Virus record (IMG/VR): IMGVR_UViG_3300030419_007944
Span: 1-55,831 of that record
Source of the DNA: a virus
Strand: one strand, 5' to 3'
Length of the DNA stretch: 55,831 bases
The notes below the pieces were generated by a model, which was not told where the DNA came from, ran no database searches, and saw only the letters and a program-made list of their open reading frames with translations. The position numbers and the translations under genes are program-made. Shown here in pieces: positions 27,463-35,381 of the stretch (within the stretch, counting starts at the first letter, position 1; each line of letters opens with the position of its first letter).

Positions 27463-28409
27463 CAAACCTCAACAAATTCAAACTCGTCGCGACTTCTAGG
27501 GAAATTTTTATTTTTATAATTCTTGGCATCATCTAAAGTTTCCTGAACATTTATATGAAGAGTCTTGCCAAGTCTTGATACATCTCTCTGGGGTAGGTAC
27601 TTATTTCTATATTGTTCATAAACAAAAGATTTACTTTTTTGAAAAATAGACCTTCCATCTTTTATTGCTAAGCCAATTTCCAAAGAGACACGTGACCCGC
27701 CGCCTTGCTTGAGTGTCCTGTGTACGCAAGCATGATCAAAAATATTTATAGCTCCAAAGTGAGCAAAATCTAAAAATTTTAAAGATTTAAAAAATGATTT
27801 TTTATACGCATCATCATAGTCTGTCAATGAACTAAAAAAGTCTGGTGAAGGATCAACCGGTTCGCACAATTCAACTGTAGTGGTGGGATCACCGCCAACT
27901 GGAATAGACAGTATAGAATCACCTAACTGGGAAGCCCACGCATCTGAATGATATTTCTCTGTAGCTAGCAGGCGGCTTCTCATCACTTCCTCACTTCTCC
28001 CAGAGACAATCCTAGGGGTGATGCATTGTGCATGAGAAATATAATTTATCAGCCCAGTGTCAATCAAAATATCGGTTACTATAGCCTGCAACTTGTTGTA
28101 TTCTTTTAAGTTTTCTCTTTTTGGATAAAAAACCCCATTTGGGCTTATATTAGGAAGAGCGAAGATTTCTTGCTCATAGACATTCAAAAAATCAAAGTCG
28201 CACTCATCAAATCGCCAATCAGCTAGAAAAATCTTCTTTCCATAAAAAGAAAGTAATGTCTTGTGTATGTATTCTACAAAAGCTCTTTGCAGTTGGCTAA
28301 GCAGCCTATCGTCAATATTGATATTAAAAAATATTCCACGATCATTAAAGACATTGCAATTTTCTCTTATTAGATTATAGATCTGCTGCCGCTCTTCAAT
28401 AATACCCAT
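27462..28409 (-). CDS. Probable Fe(II)/2-oxoglutarate-dependent oxygenase
   Basis: The 315-residue protein has the spacing of a double-stranded beta-helix oxygenase: KYHSDAW at about 164-170 gives a His-x-Asp metal pair, and FDHACVHRTLKQGGGSRVSLEIGL about 70 residues later gives a distal His and an Arg-x-Ser for 2-oxoglutarate. GDSILSIPVGGDPTTTVEL between them looks like core strands. It begins at ATG 28409 behind a GAGG site. It sits between the RmlC-like enzyme and a glycosyltransferase, so a sugar or lipid precursor may be hydroxylated. The family assignment rests on these motifs only; overall similarity is not obvious to me. Confidence 0.5.
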   Translation of the reverse strand: MGIIEERQQIYNLIRENCNVFNDRGIFFNINIDDRLLSQLQRAFVEYIHKTLLSFYGKKIFLADWRFDECDFDFLNVYEQEIFALPNISPNGVFYPKRENLKEYNKLQAIVTDILIDTGLINYISHAQCITPRIVSGRSEEVMRSRLLATEKYHSDAWASQLGDSILSIPVGGDPTTTVELCEPVDPSPDFFSSLTDYDDAYKKSFFKSLKFLDFAHFGAINIFDHACVHRTLKQGGGSRVSLEIGLAIKDGRSIFQKSKSFVYEQYRNKYLPQRDVSRLGKTLHINVQETLDDAKNYKNKNFPRSRDEFEFVEV

Positions 28410-28415
28410 CTTGCC

Positions 28416-29363
28416 TCATGGTATGAACTTACATTTCATTTTATCATAATCCAGCTCTTCTTTGGAGAGAAAAAAATATTTATTTATCATACTTTTCAAT
28501 TCTTCAGGAAAAAGAGGAAAGCCATCAGGGCCATAGGCATCTGGATTATGATTCATAATGTCGTTACACTCCTCATATCCCATGCCCACCCTTCGCGCTT
28601 CGGGATCATTAATAAAATCATTCGCGTCGCGGCCACACAATAAATTATTCCACGGATTTCTATGAACGGATGACCAATGAGGCTTACAATTAGACGCACC
28701 ATCGACGCCCTTGAGATGTCTTATTTGTATATCTTTCATTATCACCCACCTCTGATTGACAGCAGCTGCAAGAAAATTAAATGTCGACTCAGAACAATAT
28801 GCAGCAAATACGTCTGGTTCAATTTTATTATTGTAGGCTTTATAAATCTCATTGCTAAAAAGATGTACATGCTGATTTATTGACTTTCCAATTGGTATAA
28901 TATAATCTTCATCTTTTATCTGCACATCTGAAGTTTGATATTTAAATTTTGGATCAAGCACTTGAAGTGCCTCGTCGGTATCACATTGCAAGGCAATGAT
29001 TCCGTTAGGCCCAGATTTGTAGGTCTCGTAGAGTCTTGATAGAATATCTCTTTGATCATCAAAAGTACAGCCAGAGTCGACATAAACATATGTCTCGGCA
29101 TCTCCAAAATGACTGGTAAAGTCTTGCAATGCTTTATTGAAAGTTATATTGACAGTATGAGGCTCAGAATGAAAAGAATAAGATATCTCGTTTCTAAAGG
29201 TTTTATATATTTCCTGCAAGCATTCAGCGCTATTTAGACACGACGACAAAACCACTCGATAATCATCAAAATCTTGATTTAAAAAGCTTTTAATACACTC
29301 TATATACCAAGCTGTATTGTCTCTCTTTATTCCACATGTGTTATACACTACTACAGATTTCAT
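28416..29363 (-). CDS. GT2-like glycosyltransferase
   Basis: The 315-residue protein has a GT-A fold look: VVVYNTCGIKRDNTAWYIECIKSFLNQDFDDYRVVLSSC, NITFNKAL, and YVYVDSGCTFD, where VDSG stands at the metal-binding DxD position. HLKG later in the protein resembles the metal-binding His of GT2 enzymes. It lies between the oxygenase-like gene and the SPASM-type radical SAM gene, with GGAG and AT-rich spacing before its ATG. Donor and acceptor sugars are unknown. Confidence 0.6.
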   Translation of the reverse strand: MKSVVVYNTCGIKRDNTAWYIECIKSFLNQDFDDYRVVLSSCLNSAECLQEIYKTFRNEISYSFHSEPHTVNITFNKALQDFTSHFGDAETYVYVDSGCTFDDQRDILSRLYETYKSGPNGIIALQCDTDEALQVLDPKFKYQTSDVQIKDEDYIIPIGKSINQHVHLFSNEIYKAYNNKIEPDVFAAYCSESTFNFLAAAVNQRWVIMKDIQIRHLKGVDGASNCKPHWSSVHRNPWNNLLCGRDANDFINDPEARRVGMGYEECNDIMNHNPDAYGPDGFPLFPEELKSMINKYFFLSKEELDYDKMKCKFIP

Positions 29364-30563
29364 TTATATAAACTCCGGATGTTTGATTTTTGACTTAATC
29401 TTTTCTTGTTTTTCTATAAGATCTTTTTTATTGATCTTATCAAAATTTTGATGAAGCTCCCACATCATCTTATTGCTTTCATGCGGCTTGCAAAGTTCGG
29501 TACAATTCTTGAAACATTCTACTTTATCAATATTATACATTACTTCTTGGCGTTTTTTTATATCATTCCAAATATTTTTAAAAGATCTCTCTCGCAAATT
29601 ACCATAACTATATTGTTTATAGCCTCGATGGTTGGTGCACACATAAACATGAGAGTCGGCGCCGACACAAGGCTGTAATTGAGAGCCTAGGCATCTTTTA
29701 TAATTTCTACCATACAAAGATGGATCTTGTTCTAAATCTGTCAATTTATAGCCATTTATCTGAAATTTGCTTCCTAAGATTTCTTTGGCCTCGTCGAGTA
29801 GGGGCTCCACTTTCTCATTCCAAAAATCAATTTCTCTCTGCACTCCAGACTCGCGCTCGCGGTTGACCACCTCGGGCTTAAATTGGCAATAATCTAAATC
29901 AAAATCTTTAAAAAACTTTGCAAAATCAACAATCTCTTCGTATGTGTCGGGAGTGATGACGAACCCTACACCTATATTTATCTTTTTTCCTTTTCTATTG
30001 TTAACATCGATCAGCTTTTTTAAATTTGTAACCATCTTATCCCAATTATGAGATTTCTTGACTCTTCTAACGCTATTATATGTTGCTTTAGTGCCAGCAT
30101 CAATAGAGAATCTTACCCAAGTCATATTGTCTACCAAAGCGTCGAACATATCCCACTTATCTAGCAAAGTACCATTTGTAAACATACCCATCTTAATTGA
30201 GTGTGAGCCAAGAAATTCTATCGCCTCTTTAAGATGAGGATTGATAGTTGGCTCACCGCCGCCGGTCCAATTTACCGCGCGGACGTCCATGTCGACAAAG
30301 TCTTGGCAAATTCCCATTAAAATCTCTCGCGGCATCACAGAGCGATCAAAGGTCTCCAAAGCTTTTGATTCCGGAAGGTGTATGTAGGAAGAAATACAAA
30401 AATAGCATCCATGATTGCATGCATTGCTTGGGTCAACTTCAACCAAGACAGGGTTGGCATTGCCAGTTTCGAAAAATTCTATAGCGCGATCCACGTTTGC
30501 AATTATCTTCGCTTGTGGATTGAATATAGACGTTCCTTTGTTTAAGATATCATTAATTTTCAT
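29364..30563 (-). CDS. Radical SAM enzyme with SPASM-like C-terminal cluster domain
   Basis: A 399-residue protein with the radical SAM signature CNHGCYFC (Cys49, 53, 56), followed by NWTGGGEPTINPHL (the GGE SAM-binding motif), MGMFTNGTLL and VRFSIDAGT. The C-terminal part has CLGSQLQPCVGADSHVYVCTNHRGY and later CFKNCTELC, a cysteine pattern like SPASM or twitch domains that hold extra iron-sulphur clusters. SPASM proteins modify peptides or, in surface-polysaccharide clusters, sugars and lipids. The gene's ATG lies 11 bases inside the end of the exostosin-like gene. The context points to a sugar or glycan modification. A peptide substrate is not visible nearby. Confidence 0.8.
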   Translation of the reverse strand: MKINDILNKGTSIFNPQAKIIANVDRAIEFFETGNANPVLVEVDPSNACNHGCYFCISSYIHLPESKALETFDRSVMPREILMGICQDFVDMDVRAVNWTGGGEPTINPHLKEAIEFLGSHSIKMGMFTNGTLLDKWDMFDALVDNMTWVRFSIDAGTKATYNSVRRVKKSHNWDKMVTNLKKLIDVNNRKGKKINIGVGFVITPDTYEEIVDFAKFFKDFDLDYCQFKPEVVNRERESGVQREIDFWNEKVEPLLDEAKEILGSKFQINGYKLTDLEQDPSLYGRNYKRCLGSQLQPCVGADSHVYVCTNHRGYKQYSYGNLRERSFKNIWNDIKKRQEVMYNIDKVECFKNCTELCKPHESNKMMWELHQNFDKINKKDLIEKQEKIKSKIKHPEFI

Positions 30564-31476
30564 TTTTGTCTTCTAGCCATTTTAAGAAATAAGCGGTTGG
30601 ATCCTTGAAGTATTCTCTAACTACATTATCAAAATATTGTTTTGCGGCGTTGGCGCGCCTCTCTATCTCGTCGCGAGGGAGAGTATAAATATATTCAAGC
30701 TGTTGCTTTATTTTTTGTGGTGTCAAATCATTTCCACAAATTCTGAATATAAAGCTAGTATCATAATGATCCTCGCCGACAAGAAAATAATCTTCATCTG
30801 ATATTAAAATTGGAACTCGATTATAATAGCATGTCTCTAAAAGGCGTACACTGTCTATGCCAGAGCCGCGGGGGCACAGCGATAAAGAATTTGAAAGCAT
30901 AGTGTCTATAAAATCTTGCTGTACTTCTGATCCTACTTCCGATGGGCCTGACCAGCTTCTATTAATATGGATATCTTTTTTAAAATCGGAATGGTGCACC
31001 GCGTGCAGCATCATGGCGCGAATTCTATGATTCAGAAATCCCCGGAAGCCAAAGCTTCTTTTATCTGGGAGAGTGTATTCTTCATTTCTGTTGTTAATAA
31101 TCTCAAGCAAAAGATAAGAGAAGGTCGGCCTAGTGAATAAATATTCTATATTTGAATATCTCTTAAGGGGTCCCATGGTGGTTATAATCGACCCATGAAG
31201 CCACGATGGTATGGGCATTCCTCCTTCGCCCTCGATATCGCAAATATGTTTCTTCTCGTTGCCCTTAAAGAAAGAAAAGTCTGACGGTTTGAAATTTCGA
31301 AATTTATCATTTGGAATTTGACCCATATAAAAATAATCAGCTTCGGACGCCGGCGCTAGCTCAAAGTGCTCGTTTAGGCCTTTTTTGCTCATTGGCACAG
31401 TATTAAAGTATATAGCAACATCATCGTGTACATGTTTTAAGGCTTGTGGATAAACATATAATTTTAATCTTTTCAT
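30553..31476 (-). CDS. Exostosin-family glycosyltransferase (GT47-like)
   Basis: A 307-residue protein whose C-terminal half carries the exostosin hallmark: SLSLCPRGSGIDSVRLLETCYYNRVPILISDEDYFL, followed by PRDEIERRANAAKQYF. The N-terminus begins LKLYVYPQALKHVHDD, as in the family. The open frame reaches 31557, but ATG 31476 forms a four-base ATGA overlap with the upstream stop and is the natural start. Exostosins transfer sugars in heparan-type and plant cell-wall synthesis and occur sporadically in bacterial and viral polysaccharide clusters. It is probably one step of surface glycan assembly. Confidence 0.75.
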   Translation of the reverse strand: MKRLKLYVYPQALKHVHDDVAIYFNTVPMSKKGLNEHFELAPASEADYFYMGQIPNDKFRNFKPSDFSFFKGNEKKHICDIEGEGGMPIPSWLHGSIITTMGPLKRYSNIEYLFTRPTFSYLLLEIINNRNEEYTLPDKRSFGFRGFLNHRIRAMMLHAVHHSDFKKDIHINRSWSGPSEVGSEVQQDFIDTMLSNSLSLCPRGSGIDSVRLLETCYYNRVPILISDEDYFLVGEDHYDTSFIFRICGNDLTPQKIKQQLEYIYTLPRDEIERRANAAKQYFDNVVREYFKDPTAYFLKWLEDKNEN

Positions 31477-32477
31477 TTTAACGTCTTGGTCGTGGAGGGC
31501 ATGGGAGCAGGTGTGCATATCGGACAGGGTGTCCAGTTTGCGGCCGTGCAATCGCATGTTGAGCGCTCGGGGACGGGCACTTCAAAAGAGGATATTTTGT
31601 TCTTAAGTTTGGGTTTTTTCAGTCGACTGGAAGATTTCGGGGACGTTTTTTTCTTAGACTTGGGGTCTTCCAACGGCATTACCAGACGCTTGTTAAGCCA
31701 AGTGGGCGCTTCATGTGGGCGAGGAAAGGCCACCTCTGGCCGGCCCGGGTTGTCAATTATCTCTTTGAGTTCGCAATAGGAAATATCATATCCCAAGTCG
31801 CTTTTTGCTGTCGCCGCAGAGAGGAGAGAGCAATATATAGCTCGGTCATATGGATCATTTGAAGTATCGCTTGATTGTTTATTATGGATGTGTATGAAAT
31901 CTTCTGTACTTTCACTTATTTTGTCATATCCTTTTACATAAAATAAATAAAAAGATAGATAATGATCAATAAATCTTGACTTAAACAAGGAAGGATAAAT
32001 AACACCAGACAGTTCCCCATCTACAAGGCTTCGGCTTAATATAGGAAATCTAGCGCATGGAGGCCTTGTAGTATTATCAAAATTCATAGGTAAGTTATAC
32101 AAATCAACAACAGAGGCGCCGTGGTGTGGCTTGACAAGGGTGATATGATCTTCTTGGCGGCGGTAATCATGTAGAATTTTTTGAAAATTCTCCTTAAAGC
32201 TCGTAAGGAATGTCATATCATCAGTGATCGGCTGGACAAATGTGCCAGATGATCTCTTGTACATCTCATTAAACCCCTTGACACTCCCCTCCCTTGCCTC
32301 TTCTTTTAGCCAAGTTACTCCGTCTGCTTCAGGGCTTAAAGGTGAATATACGAAAATCTCGTAGCTGATCGGGCCCCAATTAATGGCCTGTATAGAATTA
32401 ATAGTTTTATGACAAAATTTTGAATTTTCTCGCTTGTCATTCATTGTAGAAAGCAAGAAGGAAATATCAACACCCAT
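31473..32477 (-). CDS. GT2-like glycosyltransferase with basic/Pro-rich tail
   Basis: The 334-residue protein begins GVDISFLLSTMNDKRENSKFC, followed by YEIFVYSP and GSVKGFNEMYKRSSGTFVQPITDDMTFL, the order expected for a GT-A enzyme with TDD at the metal site. Later SGVIYPSLFKSRFID suits an acceptor region. From about residue 265 the tail is Lys/Ser/Pro-rich and ends in a cluster of Cys (CDCTAANWTPCPICTPAP). The frame is open to 32555, but ATG 32477 lies just after the TPP enzyme's stop with GGAGTGAGG upstream. Assignment to GT2 is moderately sure. Confidence 0.55.
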   Translation of the reverse strand: MGVDISFLLSTMNDKRENSKFCHKTINSIQAINWGPISYEIFVYSPLSPEADGVTWLKEEAREGSVKGFNEMYKRSSGTFVQPITDDMTFLTSFKENFQKILHDYRRQEDHITLVKPHHGASVVDLYNLPMNFDNTTRPPCARFPILSRSLVDGELSGVIYPSLFKSRFIDHYLSFYLFYVKGYDKISESTEDFIHIHNKQSSDTSNDPYDRAIYCSLLSAATAKSDLGYDISYCELKEIIDNPGRPEVAFPRPHEAPTWLNKRLVMPLEDPKSKKKTSPKSSSRLKKPKLKNKISSFEVPVPERSTCDCTAANWTPCPICTPAPMPSTTKTLK

Positions 32478-32481
32478 ATCC

Positions 32482-34350
32482 TCACTCCATTGATGAGCCT
32501 TCTTTATCAAAGATGCTGGGCATCGGTGGGTTCTTTGAAATCTCCATTGGCTCAACTATCATATTTTCGTAAAATTCTTCTCTTGGGAGATAGGGGTACA
32601 TATCCTCCACCGGAGTTGACCAGCCAACAATTTTTGGCTCATATGTGTGATATTCATGGCAATTCACATCGCAAATCAAAGGCCCGTCAAACTCTAAGAA
32701 CTCTCTTATCTTAGTCCTCACCTGTTCATAACTGTCGGCGCCTGTGATAGTCATTGTCGGTACATTGTATGCATCTGCAATAGCTACAAAATCTGGAGGA
32801 GAATAGCCTTTGGGGCCGCAGGCTTCGCTTCGGCCTTGAAAATTTACCTCTTGAAAGGCCTTGGTAATGCCATAAATATGGTTATTTAGAATAATAGTCT
32901 TTAGTTTGATATTATAATTTAATAAAGTTTGCAGCTCCTGAATGTTCATATTGAATCCTCCGTCGCCTATCACACAAACAACATTCTGATCTTCATTGGC
33001 TGCGAACCATCCACCAAGGGCGCCGGCAAAAGAAAAGCCCATGGGCGAGTTGCCATTATTTGTGTAATATCGTTGCCCCGTCTTGGTCTCGAAGGCATGG
33101 TTGAGCACAACGATATTCCCCCCACAATCTCCCACAAGAATATCATTAGATTTCATCTCTTCGGATAAAATTCTAGTAAAGGCATAGGGATGAAGATCGC
33201 CGTTTTCTTCAAACATTTCAGTTGTCACTGGATCGTACTTTTCTTTCCACTCTGTCACTTTGCTCATCCAATTGGAAAAATCAGGAAAATAATTCGAATC
33301 ATATGAGTTAACATAATCTAAGCGATCGATAAGTCTTTCTATAAAAAGCCTTGCATCTGAATGTATGCATTCATCAAAAGGAAGCTGTTGCCATTTTTTA
33401 ACTAAATTAGCCGCATCAATATCAACCATGTATTTTTTAGCCTCGCGGGCAAAAGTAGATGGTTCACCGCCCGTAATTCTTCCGGAAATACGACTACCAA
33501 TAGCTAATATAAGATCTGAATTCTGTATACCAAAGTTCCGGCCTGCGCCGCCATAAGTTCCAATGCGACCACCATAGTATTCATAGTCTGAACAAATAAT
33601 ATCTAGCGCGTTCCAAGTAGGGAAGCAAGGTATTTTTAACTTTCTTCCCAGCTCTAACATCGCCTCATCAGCATCAGATAGCTTAACCCCTGCGCCCACC
33701 ATTAAGCAAGGCCTTTTTGAATTTTTTAAATCAACTAAAAATTGATCAATCTGAGAATCGATTCTCTCAAGATTGAAAGCTAGCTTGCTTTGTTCTGCAT
33801 CGAAAGAGCGAAGATTGTCAACTTCTACTTCAGTCTTTGCCACGTCAATAGGCAAATCTAATAGTACCGGGCCAGGTCGGCCAGATGTCGCGATATGTAT
33901 GGCCTTTTCTAGCTCAAAGCGAATATCTTCTGGATTTTCAACTAACTTTGCATATTTTGTTATCGGCTCGACAATTCCAACGATATCCGTTTCTTGAAAG
34001 CCTATCTGTCTTACTGATTCATCCGGTCTCATATATTGAGTTTTGATTTGCCCAGTAATGAATACACACGGAACAGAATCATAAAAACAATTTCCTATAG
34101 GGGTCACGAAGTTCATTCCTCCGGGGCCACTAGTCGCAATAGCTACGCCAAATTTTCCAGATACCTTGGCGTATCCTTCAGCTGCAAAGCCGCCGGCTTG
34201 TTCATGCATTACAGCAACATATCTAGTTTTATCATTTCTAGTAAATGCATCGATGAGATGACCATTCGCTGCACCATATACAACAAATACTTCCTTTATT
34301 CCCTCGTCCGCGATATGATCGATTACAAAATCGGCGACCTTCTTTTTCAT
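32482..34350 (-). CDS. Thiamine diphosphate-dependent acetolactate synthase-like enzyme
   Basis: A full-length 622-residue TPP enzyme. HEQAGGFAAEGYA gives the catalytic Glu50, ATSGPGGMNFVTPI and GRPGPVLLDLPID are standard, and IGDGGFNMNIQELQTLLNYNIKLKTIILNN is the GDG-N...NN thiamine-binding motif. It resembles acetolactate synthase large subunits, but no small regulatory subunit is present. Placed next to a ColD-like 3-dehydratase, an attractive alternative is a YerE-like role, adding a two-carbon branch to a 4-keto-3,6-dideoxy sugar. A true acetolactate role feeding PanB via ketoisovalerate is the other reading, though the intermediate enzymes are absent. The gene precedes, by 62 bases, the PanB gene in coordinates (PanB is transcribed first). 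Confidence 0.85.
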   Translation of the reverse strand: MKKKVADFVIDHIADEGIKEVFVVYGAANGHLIDAFTRNDKTRYVAVMHEQAGGFAAEGYAKVSGKFGVAIATSGPGGMNFVTPIGNCFYDSVPCVFITGQIKTQYMRPDESVRQIGFQETDIVGIVEPITKYAKLVENPEDIRFELEKAIHIATSGRPGPVLLDLPIDVAKTEVEVDNLRSFDAEQSKLAFNLERIDSQIDQFLVDLKNSKRPCLMVGAGVKLSDADEAMLELGRKLKIPCFPTWNALDIICSDYEYYGGRIGTYGGAGRNFGIQNSDLILAIGSRISGRITGGEPSTFAREAKKYMVDIDAANLVKKWQQLPFDECIHSDARLFIERLIDRLDYVNSYDSNYFPDFSNWMSKVTEWKEKYDPVTTEMFEENGDLHPYAFTRILSEEMKSNDILVGDCGGNIVVLNHAFETKTGQRYYTNNGNSPMGFSFAGALGGWFAANEDQNVVCVIGDGGFNMNIQELQTLLNYNIKLKTIILNNHIYGITKAFQEVNFQGRSEACGPKGYSPPDFVAIADAYNVPTMTITGADSYEQVRTKIREFLEFDGPLICDVNCHEYHTYEPKIVGWSTPVEDMYPYLPREEFYENMIVEPMEISKNPPMPSIFDKEGSSME

Positions 34351-34412
34351 TATTTTATCCTATTGTACACTATGCATAGAAAAAAGTTCTTTCTTGAATT
34401 CTTCTAGTTCAT

Positions 34413-35378
34413 CTATTTTTTTTTTGCATCGGAATCTGAAGAGCGATTCTTAATAGTTACAGTCTCTGGTGTAGCACTATGATTGGTGGGAAATCCTTGA
34501 TCTGTCTCATAAATGACCTCGTCGTGTTTCCAGTTTCCACCGCCTAACAGCTTTTCTAGCTCCTCTTCTTTGATAGCATAGAAGTTTTCTTCGGCTGGAA
34601 ATTCGCCAGATCTCACTTCTTCCGCATATCTTGTCAGAGCAGCTTGCATAATCTGGCCGGCCTCACAATATCTCTTTACAAACTTAGACTTAAACTCCCA
34701 GAACAAGCCCATCAAATCATGAAAAATAACTAACTGACCATCGACTTTATCTCCAGCGCCGATGCCATAAACTGGAATTGATAGTTCATTGGAAATGATC
34801 TCAGCAGACTCTCTCGGCATACCCTCTAGAAGCAAGAATGTACATCCGGCCTCTTGTAAGTCGAGTGCTTGTTGAAGAATGATCTCAGCCTGCTTAGCTG
34901 TCTTGCCTTGAACCCTATACCCCCCTAGCTTTGCTCTAGTGTGTGGCGTAAGGCCCAGATGGCTCATAACCATAATGCCTGAATCGGCGATGGCTTTTAT
35001 TCTCTCTGTCATTGCTCCTTCGACCTTTACACAATCCATGCCAGCCCGGACAAACCTACCGGCATTCGCGACTGCCTCTTCGTTAGAGACTTGATAAGAC
35101 ATGTAAGGCATGTCGCCAATAAGGAACGACTTTTTGGCGCCCTTCGCGACTGCCTCACAATGTCTTATCATATCATCCATAGTTACGGGAATTGTTGTTT
35201 TATATCCCAGAGTCGTCATGCCCAGAGAATCTCCAACAAGGATACAGTCTACGCCGGCTCCATCAGCAATTCGTGCTTGTGGATAGTCATATGCTGTAGT
35301 CAACACAGTCTTTGTATTTTCTCTTTTTTGTCTTCTTAGTTTAAGAATCGTTACTTTATTTATATCGTTTGCTGGCAT
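34413..35378 (-). CDS. panB: Ketopantoate hydroxymethyltransferase (PanB)
   Basis: The first 255 or so residues match PanB closely: VLTTAYDYPQARIADGAGVDCILVGDSLGM, TLGYKTTIPVTMDDM, the FLIGDMPYMSYQ strand, CVKVEGA, MSHLGLTPH, KLGGYRVQGKT, GIGAGDKVDGQLVIFHDLMGL and YAEEVRSGEFPAEENFY. These include the metal-binding Asp and catalytic Glu regions. PanB moves a hydroxymethyl group from methylene-tetrahydrofolate to 2-ketoisovalerate, the first committed step of pantothenate and CoA synthesis. The protein has 321 residues, about 55 longer than usual, with a polar C-terminal tail. Start ATG 35378 has TAGGAG upstream. A phage PanB inside a sugar block is unusual; a different carbonyl substrate cannot be excluded. 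Confidence 0.88.
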   Translation of the reverse strand: MPANDINKVTILKLRRQKRENTKTVLTTAYDYPQARIADGAGVDCILVGDSLGMTTLGYKTTIPVTMDDMIRHCEAVAKGAKKSFLIGDMPYMSYQVSNEEAVANAGRFVRAGMDCVKVEGAMTERIKAIADSGIMVMSHLGLTPHTRAKLGGYRVQGKTAKQAEIILQQALDLQEAGCTFLLLEGMPRESAEIISNELSIPVYGIGAGDKVDGQLVIFHDLMGLFWEFKSKFVKRYCEAGQIMQAALTRYAEEVRSGEFPAEENFYAIKEEELEKLLGGGNWKHDEVIYETDQGFPTNHSATPETVTIKNRSSDSDAKKK

Positions 35379-35381
35379 TTT

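Noticed and set aside
35352-35362. TATAAATA on the minus strand near the start of panB
   Set aside because: The box is inside the coding sequence (codons for Asp-Ile-Asn) and downstream of the panB start; likely chance.
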